Source: Streptomyces pluripotens
Lineage (GTDB): Bacteria; Actinomycetota; Actinomycetes; Streptomycetales; Streptomycetaceae
Direction: 5' to 3'
NCBI RefSeq assembly: GCF_000802245.2
Contig: NZ_CP021080.1
Span: 310,001 to 374,000, forward strand
DNA length: 64,000 bases
In this document: piece after piece, positions 1-7,179 of the stretch
Layout of the letters: the number at the start of each line of letters is the position of its first letter
Numbering within the stretch: position 1 is the stretch's first letter
The notes under the pieces: generated by a model
Seen by the model: the letters and a program-made list of their open reading frames with translations, nothing else
Database searches by the model: none
What the model was told of the DNA's origin: nothing
Made by a program: the position numbers and the translations under genes

Positions 1-325
1 GCGCCCGCCCCGTCGCCATACGCATCGCAGCCGTGACCGTACCCGGCCACGGTCCGGCGCGAGCAGATCCGCCGCTGCCCCCGGTACACGGTCGGCGCCG
101 GAGTTCTGAACCACTCCCGGGAGGGTCTCCGCTCCGGCCCACCACCACGCGGGCGCCCGGCTCCGGCTCGGATCGGCCGGCCCCGCCGGCGTGGCCCGCT
201 ACGCCGACGCCCGCCGACGGTCACCCCGGCCGGCCCGGCCTCGGCACAGGTGACCGGCCCCGGCCACGGAACCCGCGGGTCGTCGCGCTCACCTGCCCGG
301 CACCCGCACCGCTAGGTTGGGCAGC
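1..325. other. Upstream flank without a recognisable gene
   Basis: This stretch precedes the pirin gene. It is extremely GC-rich, and the open frames crossing it are proline/arginine-rich and look like non-coding translation. The first bases could hold the 3' end of a gene outside the window, but nothing in them was recognised. The promoter of the pirin gene must lie here, but no clear -10/-35 pair stands out. Confidence 0.5.
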
Positions 326-1291
326 ATGAGCAACCTTGACCGCGCACCCGTGCCCAGCGTCTGCGGTGGCCGCGGATTCGTCGTCGCCGAACCCGTCCGC
401 GAACTGCTGAGCCCCCGCCGGGTAAGGCTGGGCGAGTCGACCGAGGTACGCCGCCTGTTGCCGAACCTCGGCCGCCGCATGATCGGCGCCTGGGCCTTCG
501 TCGACCACTACGGCCCGGACGACATCGCCGACGAGCCCGGCATGCAGGTCCCGCCGCATCCGCACACGGGGTTGCAGACGGTCAGCTGGCTGCACCAGGG
601 AGAGGTGCTGCACCGCGACTCGACGGGCAGTCTGCAGACCATCCGACCCCGCCAGTTGGGCTTGATGACCTCCGGCCGGGCAATCAGTCACTCCGAGGAG
701 AGCCCCAAACCGCACGCACGCCTACTGCACGGTGCCCAGCTGTGGGTGGCGCTCCCCGACGAACACCGCCACACCGAGCCGGAGTTCGAGTTCCACGCCG
801 AGCTGCCGGTGGTCACTGCCCCGGGACTGACCGCCACGGTCATCCTCGGCGAGTTGGACGGCTCCCGCTCCCCCGGTACGGCGTACACCCCGATCGTCGG
901 CGCCGACCTCGCCCTCGCACGGGGCACCGGAGTCCGTCTGCCACTCGAACCGGACTTCGAGTACGGCGTCCTGGCGATGTCGGGTGAGGTACTCGTCGAC
1001 GGGGTGCCGGTCCTTCCGGGATCGATGCTCTACCTCGGCTGCGGACGGTCCGAACTGCCGCTGCGGGCCCAGTCGGACGCCGGGATCATGCTGCTGGGCG
1101 GCGAGCCTTTCGAGGAGGAGCTGATCATGTGGTGGAACTTCGTCGCCCGCTCCCATGAGGAGATCGTGCAGGCTCGCGAGGACTGGATGAAGGGGTCCCG
1201 GTTCGGGGAGGTAAAGGGCTACGACGGCGGGCCTCTGCCCGCACCCGAGCTGCCGGCCGTGCCGTTGAAACCACGCGGCAGGGTGCGCTGA
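326..1291 (+). CDS. Pirin family bicupin protein
   Basis: The 321-residue product is a pirin-type bicupin, a family of metal-binding cytoplasmic proteins, some with quercetin dioxygenase activity. The N-terminal cupin carries the family metal-site pattern: H78 and H80 in HPHTG, H96 in LHRD, and a later SEESP segment supplying the acidic ligand. The C-terminal pirin domain (roughly residues 180-270, ending near GGEPFEEE) is complete. The ATG was chosen over an in-frame TTG nine bases upstream because the protein then begins MSNLD directly before the conserved region. The gene stands alone and has no obvious operon partner. Family assignment is firm; the substrate is unknown. Confidence 0.9.
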   Translation: MSNLDRAPVPSVCGGRGFVVAEPVRELLSPRRVRLGESTEVRRLLPNLGRRMIGAWAFVDHYGPDDIADEPGMQVPPHPHTGLQTVSWLHQGEVLHRDSTGSLQTIRPRQLGLMTSGRAISHSEESPKPHARLLHGAQLWVALPDEHRHTEPEFEFHAELPVVTAPGLTATVILGELDGSRSPGTAYTPIVGADLALARGTGVRLPLEPDFEYGVLAMSGEVLVDGVPVLPGSMLYLGCGRSELPLRAQSDAGIMLLGGEPFEEELIMWWNFVARSHEEIVQAREDWMKGSRFGEVKGYDGGPLPAPELPAVPLKPRGRVR

Positions 1292-1573
1292 CCTGGGGAA
1301 ACGCCGGAATCACTGTCCAGCGTCCCCGACATTACCTCCGCATGGCCACCAGCCACAGTCCCCACCGGAACGGCGCTTGTCATGCTGCCCTGCGACGTTC
1401 GCGGGAGCTGACCGTGGTTCCAAAGCGTGGGCGTCTGCGGGCAGCTTTAGGCGGACGAATGCTGACCCCGTGCCGACTCTACTGACAAGTAATCAGGTCT
1501 CAGACGCCATCCGTTTTCGGGAGTGTCCCATAGACGGCTCTGGTCCGTAGTCGGTGGTGGCAGTGGGTAGCTG
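1292..1573. other. Intergenic tail beside an ISL3 relic
   Basis: No gene is visible here. The right part, next to the ISL3 transposase stop codon, is expected to be the non-coding end of that element, but no inverted repeat could be matched because the partner end is missing. Confidence 0.4.
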
Positions 1574-1634
1574 TCAGTGCAGGAGGATGCGGTGGCGGAG
1601 GAGGTCGAATCCGGCGCGGCCGTGCATCTCCCTT
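1574..1634 (-). pseudogene. ISL3 family transposase, C-terminal tail only
   Basis: On the minus strand the last 17 codons read MHGRAGFDLLRHRILLH and then a stop. This is the characteristic C-terminus of Streptomyces ISL3 transposases, where a similar segment follows the sequence NTKTKxIxRQM. Nothing transposase-like continues upstream of it at this place. The piece immediately N-terminal to it in the family lies about 3 kb away at 4647-4835, on the same strand and in the correct order. The identification rests on remembered family sequence; the reading frame itself is directly visible. Confidence 0.75.
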
Positions 1635-2155
1635 GAATATCCTCGCTGAGCATCGCTCCGCGCTCCGGAAGTTGCGTCGGCCATGGCACAAAGCCGTCGC
1701 AGAGCGCGGCGCCGGTTTCAGGTCTCTTTCCGGCGGACTCGACCTTCAGTCTCCTGGGAGTTGGGGTTCAGGCAATCCAGCTTTCACCGTGTCACGCGGG
1801 TCCCTCGATGCCCCGTCTCTGATACCTAAGCCCGGTCATCGGTTTCCTGGCATGCTCTGGTCCCCATCACCGTTTCCGGATTGGGTAAGCCATCAGACCC
1901 AAGAATCTCCTTCCAAATTCTTCCCGACTGAATTGGCGCATGCGATGGTGGGGCCGTGGCCGGACTGGGGCCGAAGCGTCGTGCCTTCGTCCCGGAGAGC
2001 TGAACCGGCAGGCGGAGTCGCTACAAGCAGCCCTGCGTCCCGACCGGCACCCATGTCAGCTGCTCGCACACGACGTCGGCTGCGGTGGCCGACGGCCCCT
2101 GCCGGCACTCATGGCGCCGGCAGGGGCCCGGCCGACGGCAGCCAAGCGGCACCGG
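1635..2155. other. Gene-poor stretch of lower GC
   Basis: This segment has noticeably lower GC than its surroundings (for example around 1790-1935). An open frame runs through it on the plus strand, but the translation is rich in Ser/Pro/Trp and matches no family I recognise. It starts right at the break in the ISL3 transposase and ends at the TetR gene, so it may be foreign or decayed DNA carried in with the insert. Confidence 0.4.
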
Positions 2156-2734
2156 TCAGCCCAGCGACGCGGCTGCCGCACGCAGGTCTTCCAGGGCCGT
2201 GAGTGCGTGTGGCGCAAGCCCTTCCGAGTCATCACGATCGCTTTCGGACCACCGCGCGTAGCCCTGCTTGAACGCGAGGACGCCCAGCTCTCCGGCGAGA
2301 TGCGCGGTCGGGTCGGGGACGCCGCGGGCGATGAGCGCGGCTGTCATGGCGGCCGCGAGACCGACGCTCTTGAGGGCGTCGCGCTCCTGAAGCTCGGTGC
2401 TGGCCGCGACGGCTGCTGTGATGCGGGGGCCGAGTTCGCGGTTGGCCGGCCCCATGGCGCTCGACGCGCGCTGGAGACCGGCTGCCACCGCTTGGAGCGG
2501 GCTGGCGCTCGCGGGTGCCTCGGTGATGCCGTCGGCGAGCAGCCTGCTGAGCGTCTCCTGGCCGGCGACCAGTAGCTCGCGTTTGTCGGAGAAGTGCCGG
2601 AAGAAGGTGCTCTTGGTGACGCCTGCGCGCTCGGCGATCTGCGTCACCGTGGTGGCGTCGTACCCCTGCTCCGTGAACAGGTCGACGGCCGCGACGACGA
2701 GTCGCTGGGACGCCCCTGGTTGCCATCTAGCCAT
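2156..2734 (-). CDS. TetR family transcriptional regulator
   Basis: The 192-residue protein begins with a classic TetR N-terminal helix-turn-helix domain: VDLFTEQGYDATTVTQIAER, then AGVTKSTFFRHFSDKREL at about residues 37-54. An all-helical ligand-binding C-terminal domain follows. It is divergent from the NAD(P)-binding protein gene, and the 88-base gap between them holds two copies of a palindrome, the usual layout of a local repressor that controls itself and its neighbour. The ligand is unknown. Codon use matches the chromosome. Confidence 0.9.
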   Translation of the reverse strand: MARWQPGASQRLVVAAVDLFTEQGYDATTVTQIAERAGVTKSTFFRHFSDKRELLVAGQETLSRLLADGITEAPASASPLQAVAAGLQRASSAMGPANRELGPRITAAVAASTELQERDALKSVGLAAAMTAALIARGVPDPTAHLAGELGVLAFKQGYARWSESDRDDSEGLAPHALTALEDLRAAAASLG

Positions 2735-2749
2735 GAGCCCAGGATAGGC

Positions 2750-2807
2750 GATGGGACAACGGTCCCGTCACGATGTAGGGTCAGTGATAGGACAACAGTC
2801 CCATCAC
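2750..2807. promoter_or_regulatory. Tandem TetR operators between divergent genes
   Basis: Two related dyads occur: GATGGGACAACGGTCCCGTC at 2750-2769, and a near-perfect 24-base copy at 2784-2807 with arms GTGATAGGAC and GTCCCATCAC around a 4-base centre. The shared half-site is GAT(A/G)GGAC. Their place between the tetR and oxidoreductase starts suggests they bind the TetR protein. The second site ends 15 bases before the downstream start codon, where binding would block transcription or its start. Confidence 0.7.
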
Positions 2808-2822
2808 TTTCAGGGAGAGCTC

Positions 2823-3704
2823 ATGCACGTCTTCATCACCGGCGGAACCGGCACCATCGGCTCCGCCGTCGTCGCCGAACTGCTCGGCAACGGCCACACC
2901 GTTCTCGCACTGGCCCGATCGGACGACTCCGCGCAGGCCCTTGAGAGGGCCGGCGCCAAGGTGCTGCGAGGAGACCTGGCGGACCTCGACGTCCTGCGGT
3001 CCGGCGCAGCGCAGTGCGACGGCGTGATCAGTCTGGCGTTCGGACGCGACTACAGCAGTCCGGACGCACTCGCGCAGGCCATCGGCGAGGAGAGCGCGGC
3101 TCTCGCCGCGCTGGGGCAGGAACTCATCGGGACCGACCGTCCGATCGTCACGGTCTCGGGCACACCCTGGGTACCCGGCCGCGCCTCCACCGAGGCCGAC
3201 CCGCTGCCGACCGACGGGCCGGTGGGCGGTCGAGGCCGTTCGGTCACGGCGCTGCTGGACCTCGCCCCGCGCGGTCTGCGCAGCACGGCCGTCCGCATGC
3301 CGCGCACGGTCCACAACAAGGGACAGGGAGGATTCGCTGGCCTGTTGGCCGACGCGGCGCGCCGCACCGGGGTGTCCGGCTACCCGGGCGACGGCACCCA
3401 GCGCTGGCCGGCCGTGCACGCGCTCGACGCGGCGGTCCTGTTCCGCCTGGTCCTTGAGTCGGCACCGGCCGGGACGTCCTGGCACGCCGTCGGCGACGAG
3501 GGAGACACGGTACGGGACATCGCCACAGTCATCGGCCGACGGCTGGGCCTGCCGGTTGAAGAGGTTCCGCAGGAGAATTTCGGCCCGTTCGGCCCGGTCT
3601 TCGCCATGGACCAGCCTGCCTCCAGCGCTCGCACCCGCGCTGCCCTCGGGTGGCAGCCGACACACCCCGGCCTCCTCCAGGACCTGGAGAACATTCAGCC
3701 CTGA
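2823..3704 (+). CDS. NAD(P)-binding SDR/epimerase-like protein
   Basis: The 293-residue product opens with MHVFITGGTGTIGSAVV, in which GGTGTIG (residues 7-13) is the Rossmann dinucleotide motif of atypical or extended SDR proteins. The remainder fits the NAD-dependent epimerase/dehydratase fold, including a C-terminal region with a typical TRAALGWQPTHPGLLQDL ending. The start was placed at the ATG that follows GGGAGAGCTC rather than at an upstream in-frame codon, because the longer form would overlap the operators. It is probably regulated by the divergent TetR protein. The substrate cannot be deduced. Confidence 0.85.
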   Translation: MHVFITGGTGTIGSAVVAELLGNGHTVLALARSDDSAQALERAGAKVLRGDLADLDVLRSGAAQCDGVISLAFGRDYSSPDALAQAIGEESAALAALGQELIGTDRPIVTVSGTPWVPGRASTEADPLPTDGPVGGRGRSVTALLDLAPRGLRSTAVRMPRTVHNKGQGGFAGLLADAARRTGVSGYPGDGTQRWPAVHALDAAVLFRLVLESAPAGTSWHAVGDEGDTVRDIATVIGRRLGLPVEEVPQENFGPFGPVFAMDQPASSARTRAALGWQPTHPGLLQDLENIQP

Positions 3705-3926
3705 CGCCCGTCCGGCACCACGACGAGTCCAGCCGCCGCAGGCCAGAGCTTCCTCGGTTCCGGCAGCTTCCGGTCGGTGGACGAACCGCCGACGGGACCG
3801 ATGGGGTGGGTCGGCGTCAGCCGGTGGTCGCGTAGTGGTCGTCCTCGAGATCGGCGATCAAGCCTGGATGGGCTGGCTCCCGGTCCGGCGGATGACGTCG
3901 GCGATCCCGGGCTTTGCTGGGCCGCG

Positions 3927-4470
3927 TCACTTGGCAGACCCCTTGGGCCAGGCGGGGACGCACGCGGGCGGGGTTCCGTCGATCCTGCCGGCCGTGATGG
4001 CGTAAGCGGCGCGGTCGGGGTCGGTGCGAAGGAGAGGGAAGGCGACCAGGAGGTGCTGTCCGGCGGGAATCCTGTCGGGTCGGACGGAGAGAACGGGCTT
4101 GCCGCCCTTCGTCAGTTCGATGTCCCACGTCTTGTTCGATGAGTGATCGCCAGGGCTGGTCGGCGTGTCGGTGCACCTGGGGTCTCCGGCGTAGACGACG
4201 GCCGGGACGCCGAGGCGGTTGAGGTCGCGCTGGAGTCGGCCGGTGTCGAGGAGCTTGCCCGCCGGGTCGCTGATCGCGACCCTGACCCGGCCGTCGTCTT
4301 CCCGCTGCAGGGTGTATGCGGCGGTTGTGATCTTCTGTGGCTGCCAGCTGCCGCCCTTCTGAACGGCCCGGGCCGGGGAGGTGGGGTGGTGGGTGGCCAC
4401 GGTGGTGATGCCGGCGCCGGCCGCGACGAGGCCCGCGATGGCCAGCGGCAGCCGGGTGCAGGGGGGTGCG
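3927..4470 (-). pseudogene. N-terminally truncated membrane-anchored hypothetical protein
   Basis: The minus-strand frame starts inside a hydrophobic segment (LPLAIAGLVAAGAGITTVA) and continues into an extracytoplasmic domain of about 155 residues ending PAWPKGSAK. It looks like a Streptomyces anchored hypothetical protein that normally has an N-terminal cytoplasmic stretch before the membrane helix. Here the frame meets a TAA only a few codons above the helix, exactly where the IS256-type end begins. The 5' part of the gene has evidently been lost to the insertion. A GTG at 4400 could still start a soluble remnant. The function is unknown. Confidence 0.6.
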
Positions 4471-4646
4471 TCAACTTAACGGGTGATCTTGGTTGTTGAG
4501 CTATCGCTGGCCGGTGGGGGTCAGGCGGCCATCGAAAGCGATCTGGAAGGCGTTCAGGGGTGCCTTCCAGCGCATCGTCCAGCGGCGGCGGCCCTTGCCG
4601 GTCGGGTCCAGGCTCATCAGCGCCATGTAGACGCATTTCAACGCGG
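4471..4646 (-). mobile_element. IS256 (mutator) family element, 3' end only
   Basis: The minus strand encodes AALKCVYMALMSLDPTGKG, then RRRWTMRWKAPLNAFQIAF and a stop at 4501. This is the conserved C-terminus of IS256-type mutator transposases. About 30 bases of terminal DNA (reading TTAACGGGTGATCTTGG on the plus strand) follow the stop and abut the truncated membrane protein gene. The rest of the element is absent: directly upstream the frame switches to ISL3 transposase sequence. This is a dead 3' relic. Confidence 0.75.
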
Positions 4647-4835
4647 CGCCCTCGGTGGGGCCGTTGCTGCACGGAAGCGTGAGGGCGGCGTTCACGGCGT
4701 CGCGGTCTCGTTCCAGACCTCGGGCGAAGGCATGCAGGTGGGGCAGGTCGGCGCCGCGGACCTGGACGATCCAGCGCGAGAGTGCGTCGGCGTTGTCGGC
4801 GTGAGGCGCAAGGAGCGGGGCGAAGTCGCTGATGC
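4647..4835 (-). pseudogene. ISL3 family transposase, internal C-terminal-domain fragment
   Basis: Read on the minus strand, this segment gives LSRWIVQVRGADLPHLHAFA, then RGLERDRDAVNAALTLPCSN and GPTEG. That is the stretch just N-terminal to the NTKTKxIxRQM region of ISL3 transposases. It stops abruptly after TEG, where IS256 sequence begins in the same frame, so a chimeric 64-codon open frame appears. The upstream side runs into stop codons before the alcohol dehydrogenase gene. Together with the tail at 1574-1634 it accounts for nearly all of the transposase C-terminus. Confidence 0.75.
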
Positions 4836-4886
4836 TTCATCGCGCAACGAAGTCACTCGGTTCGTCCCCGCTGGTGTCCTGCAGCG

Positions 4887-5921
4887 TCACGGGGTGAGGA
4901 GGACCTTCAGGGCTTCGCGCTGGCCCATGGCGCGGTAGCCGTCGGGCGTCTGCTCCAGCGCCAACGTGCGGTCGAAGACGCGGCCCGGGTCGACGGTGCC
5001 GTCCAGGACGGCGGGGAGCAGTCGGTCGATGTAGGCGCGGACCGGTGCCGGGCCGCCGGTCAGGGTGATGTTGGGACCGAAGAGGCTGCCGAAGCCGATG
5101 GGGGCGTCTTCGTACTGGGGGACGCCGACGCGGCTGATGACACCGCCGGGGCGGACGGCGCCGACGGCCATCTCGTAGGCGGGCATGTGGCCGACGGCTT
5201 CGAGGACGGCTCGGGTGCCGTGGCCGCCGGTGAGGTCGCGGACCTTCGCCACCCCCTCGTTGCCGCGTTCGGCGATGACGTCGGTGGCGCCGAACGCGCG
5301 GCCGAGGTCGGTGCGGGTCTTGTGGCGGCCCATCAGGATGATGCGCTCGGCACCGAGTTGCTTGGCGGACAGCACGGCGAGGAGGCCGACGGCTCCGTCA
5401 CCGATGACGGTGACCGAGTCGCCCGGGGTGATGCGAGCCTGGTGGGCGGCGTGGTAGCCGGTGCCGTAGACGTCGGCGAGGGTGAGGAGTGAGGGCAACA
5501 GCTTCTCGTCGACGTCGTTCGGGAGCTTGACGAGGGTGCCCCGCGCCTGGGGGACGCGGACGGCCTCGGCCTGTGCGCCGCCGATCCCAGCGGCGAAGAA
5601 GCCGCCCTTCGGGCAGGAGGTGTGCAGGCCGGAGCGGCAGAACTCGCAGGTGTTGCAGGCGTAGGCGAAGGGTGCGACGACGAGGTCGCCGCGCTGAAGG
5701 CCGGAGACCTCGGAACCGGTTTCCTCCACGGTGCCGAGGAATTCATGGCCCATGGGCACCGGTCCGTCGGCGGCCGTGAGGGAGTGGTAGGGATGCAGGT
5801 CGCTACCGCAGACGCAGGAGCGCAGGACCCGCACGATCGCGTCGGTGGGCTCCTCGATGACCGGATCGGGTGCGTCCTGGACACGGACGTCGCCGGCTTC
5901 GTACAGGTAGGTGGCGCGCAT
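4887..5921 (-). CDS. Zinc-dependent alcohol dehydrogenase family protein
   Basis: This 344-residue medium-chain dehydrogenase has a complete zinc signature. Catalytic ligands are C38 (in SCVCGSD) and H59 with E60 (GHEFLG). Structural zinc cysteines are C89, C92, C95 and C103 in CNTCEFCRSGLHTSC. The nucleotide-binding domain shows the pattern VTVIGDGAVGLLAVLSAKQLGA. Length and architecture match proteins annotated as glutathione-independent formaldehyde or general alcohol dehydrogenases. Just upstream on the same strand lies the tail of a second, broken oxidoreductase, followed by the cupin and carboxymuconolactone genes. The substrate is unknown. Confidence 0.88.
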   Translation of the reverse strand: MRATYLYEAGDVRVQDAPDPVIEEPTDAIVRVLRSCVCGSDLHPYHSLTAADGPVPMGHEFLGTVEETGSEVSGLQRGDLVVAPFAYACNTCEFCRSGLHTSCPKGGFFAAGIGGAQAEAVRVPQARGTLVKLPNDVDEKLLPSLLTLADVYGTGYHAAHQARITPGDSVTVIGDGAVGLLAVLSAKQLGAERIILMGRHKTRTDLGRAFGATDVIAERGNEGVAKVRDLTGGHGTRAVLEAVGHMPAYEMAVGAVRPGGVISRVGVPQYEDAPIGFGSLFGPNITLTGGPAPVRAYIDRLLPAVLDGTVDPGRVFDRTLALEQTPDGYRAMGQREALKVLLTP

Positions 5922-5981
5922 GGGACAAGTCGCTTTCGTTGAAGGGGGTTAATGGTGGGGGCCGGTGTCGGCACTCCGGGA

Positions 5982-6115
5982 TCAGGGAACGGTGAGGACG
6001 ATCTTTCCCTCGGAGCGGTGGGAGCGGAGTCGTTCGACGACCTGGTCGGCGGTGCCGAAGAACCAACTGGTGTCGAGTACAGGGCGGATGTGTCCATCGG
6101 CAACTAACGGGCACG
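5982..6115 (-). pseudogene. C-terminal remnant of a zinc-binding/quinone oxidoreductase
   Basis: The minus strand reads ADGHIRPVLDTSWFFGTADQ, then VVERLRSHRSEGKIVLTVP and a stop. This matches the last ~40 residues of NADP-dependent quinone oxidoreductase-like dehydrogenases, whose C-terminus is commonly GKIVLxV. No Rossmann or catalytic domain precedes it, and the frame is closed by the neighbouring intergenic sequence. It is therefore a relic tail, lying between the intact dehydrogenase and cupin genes. Confidence 0.65.
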
Positions 6116-6182
6116 AGGGCTTGGCCAGCGGTGGCTGGAGCTCCTCCCCCGTCCAGAGGGCGGGGGTCAGTGGGGTCGGTGG

Positions 6183-6602
6183 TCAGTGGCTGCGGGTGCG
6201 AGGTGCGCCGTACTGCTCGTCGGTGACGTGTTCCAGCCAGGTGGTCTCGGGCAGGTCGTCGTCCGGCGCTGTGCCGTCCCACAGGGCGAGGTGCTGCATG
6301 AAGCGGTCCTCAGCGGCGCCGTGCCAGTGCTCCTCGCCGGGCGGGCAGGTGACCGTCTCGCCCGGGTGGGCCTCGAAAACGGTGCCGTCGCGCGTGCCGA
6401 TCAGAGCGATCCCGGCGACGACGTGCAGGGTCTGGCCCACCGCGTGGTGGTGCCAGGCGGTGCGGGCGCCGGGGGCGAAGCGGACCATGTTGGCCCGAAT
6501 ACGGGACGGCTCGGCGCCGGCGTGGAGGACGTCGAACCAGACGTCGCCGGTGAACCAGTCGTCCGGGCCCTTGCCGGTGGCCTGCTGCTGTACGAACTCC
6601 AT
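6183..6602 (-). CDS. Cupin domain protein
   Basis: This 139-residue single-domain cupin carries WHHHAVGQTLHVVAG (metal-binding histidines of cupin motif 1) and a second motif around GEEHWHGAA. Such proteins, often annotated as (R)-mandelonitrile lyase-like cupins, bind a divalent metal and catalyse small-molecule conversions. The gene follows the carboxymuconolactone-type gene with a 55-base gap on the same strand, so they are probably co-transcribed. This pair plus a dehydrogenase is a common layout under MmyB-type regulators. The substrate is unknown. Confidence 0.85.
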   Translation of the reverse strand: MEFVQQQATGKGPDDWFTGDVWFDVLHAGAEPSRIRANMVRFAPGARTAWHHHAVGQTLHVVAGIALIGTRDGTVFEAHPGETVTCPPGEEHWHGAAEDRFMQHLALWDGTAPDDDLPETTWLEHVTDEQYGAPRTRSH

Positions 6603-6657
6603 GGCGCGCTGTTCCTCGCTGTGGGTTTGGGATCAGGGGATCCTGGGGTCAGGGGGC

Positions 6658-6984
6658 TCAGCCTGCGGCCGGGCCGGTGATCTCCTTGAGGCGGCCGAGC
6701 GCGTCCATCGCGTTGGGCCATCCGGCGTAGAAGGCCAGGTGCGTGAGCGCTTCGGCGAGCTCCTCGCGACTCAGTCCGTTGTCCAGGGCCAGGCGCAGGT
6801 GGAAGTTCAACTGCTCGCCCCGGTACAGGGCAGCGAGGGCGGTCACCGTGACCAGGCTGCGGTCCCGTGGAGAGAGTACGGGGCGCTTCCATACGTCGCC
6901 GAAAAGGACGTCGTCCGTCAGTTCCACCATCTTGGGCGCCACGTCACCGAGCGCCTTCTGGGCGGGGGATGCTCTTTCCGTCAC
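6658..6984 (-). CDS. Carboxymuconolactone decarboxylase family protein
   Basis: The 108-residue protein fits the small all-helical AhpD/carboxymuconolactone decarboxylase fold: LVTVTALAALYRGEQLNFHL, then RLALDNGLSREELAEALTHL. The peroxidase-type CxxC pair of AhpD is absent (the equivalent position lacks cysteines), so a decarboxylase-like or tautomerase-like role is more likely than alkylhydroperoxidase. The gene reads away from the MmyB-type regulator across a 195-base gap containing a perfect palindrome. It is likely the first gene of an operon with the cupin gene. Confidence 0.85.
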   Translation of the reverse strand: MTERASPAQKALGDVAPKMVELTDDVLFGDVWKRPVLSPRDRSLVTVTALAALYRGEQLNFHLRLALDNGLSREELAEALTHLAFYAGWPNAMDALGRLKEITGPAAG

Positions 6985-7127
6985 AGCATGCGTACCCTTC
7001 TTCAGATCGTGAGTTCCGGGAGGCGGCAGGAATCGGAGGAGACCACCTTGCCGTCGTTCACCTCCAGGCTCGCACCGCTGCCTAGGACTGCAAAGGGGAG
7101 AGTCTTATCCGAGGAGGCGAGCATCCC

Positions 7128-7143
7128 GGGAGGAATTCCTCCC
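7128..7143. promoter_or_regulatory. Perfect 16-bp palindrome upstream of MmyB-type regulator
   Basis: GGGAGGAATTCCTCCC is a perfect inverted repeat with no spacer. It lies 36 bases before the regulator start and in the divergent promoter gap to the carboxymuconolactone/cupin genes. It is a good candidate binding site for the regulator itself. This is inferred from symmetry and position only. Confidence 0.5.
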
Positions 7144-7179
7144 CCTCACGGAACGGGCTCGCGCTGCCACACTGGAGTC

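Noticed and set aside
1633..2202. Open frame of 189 codons on the plus strand
   Set aside because: The translation is Ser/Pro/Trp-rich, matches no known family, and its end overlaps the TetR gene; no ribosome site is visible. It was not called as a gene.
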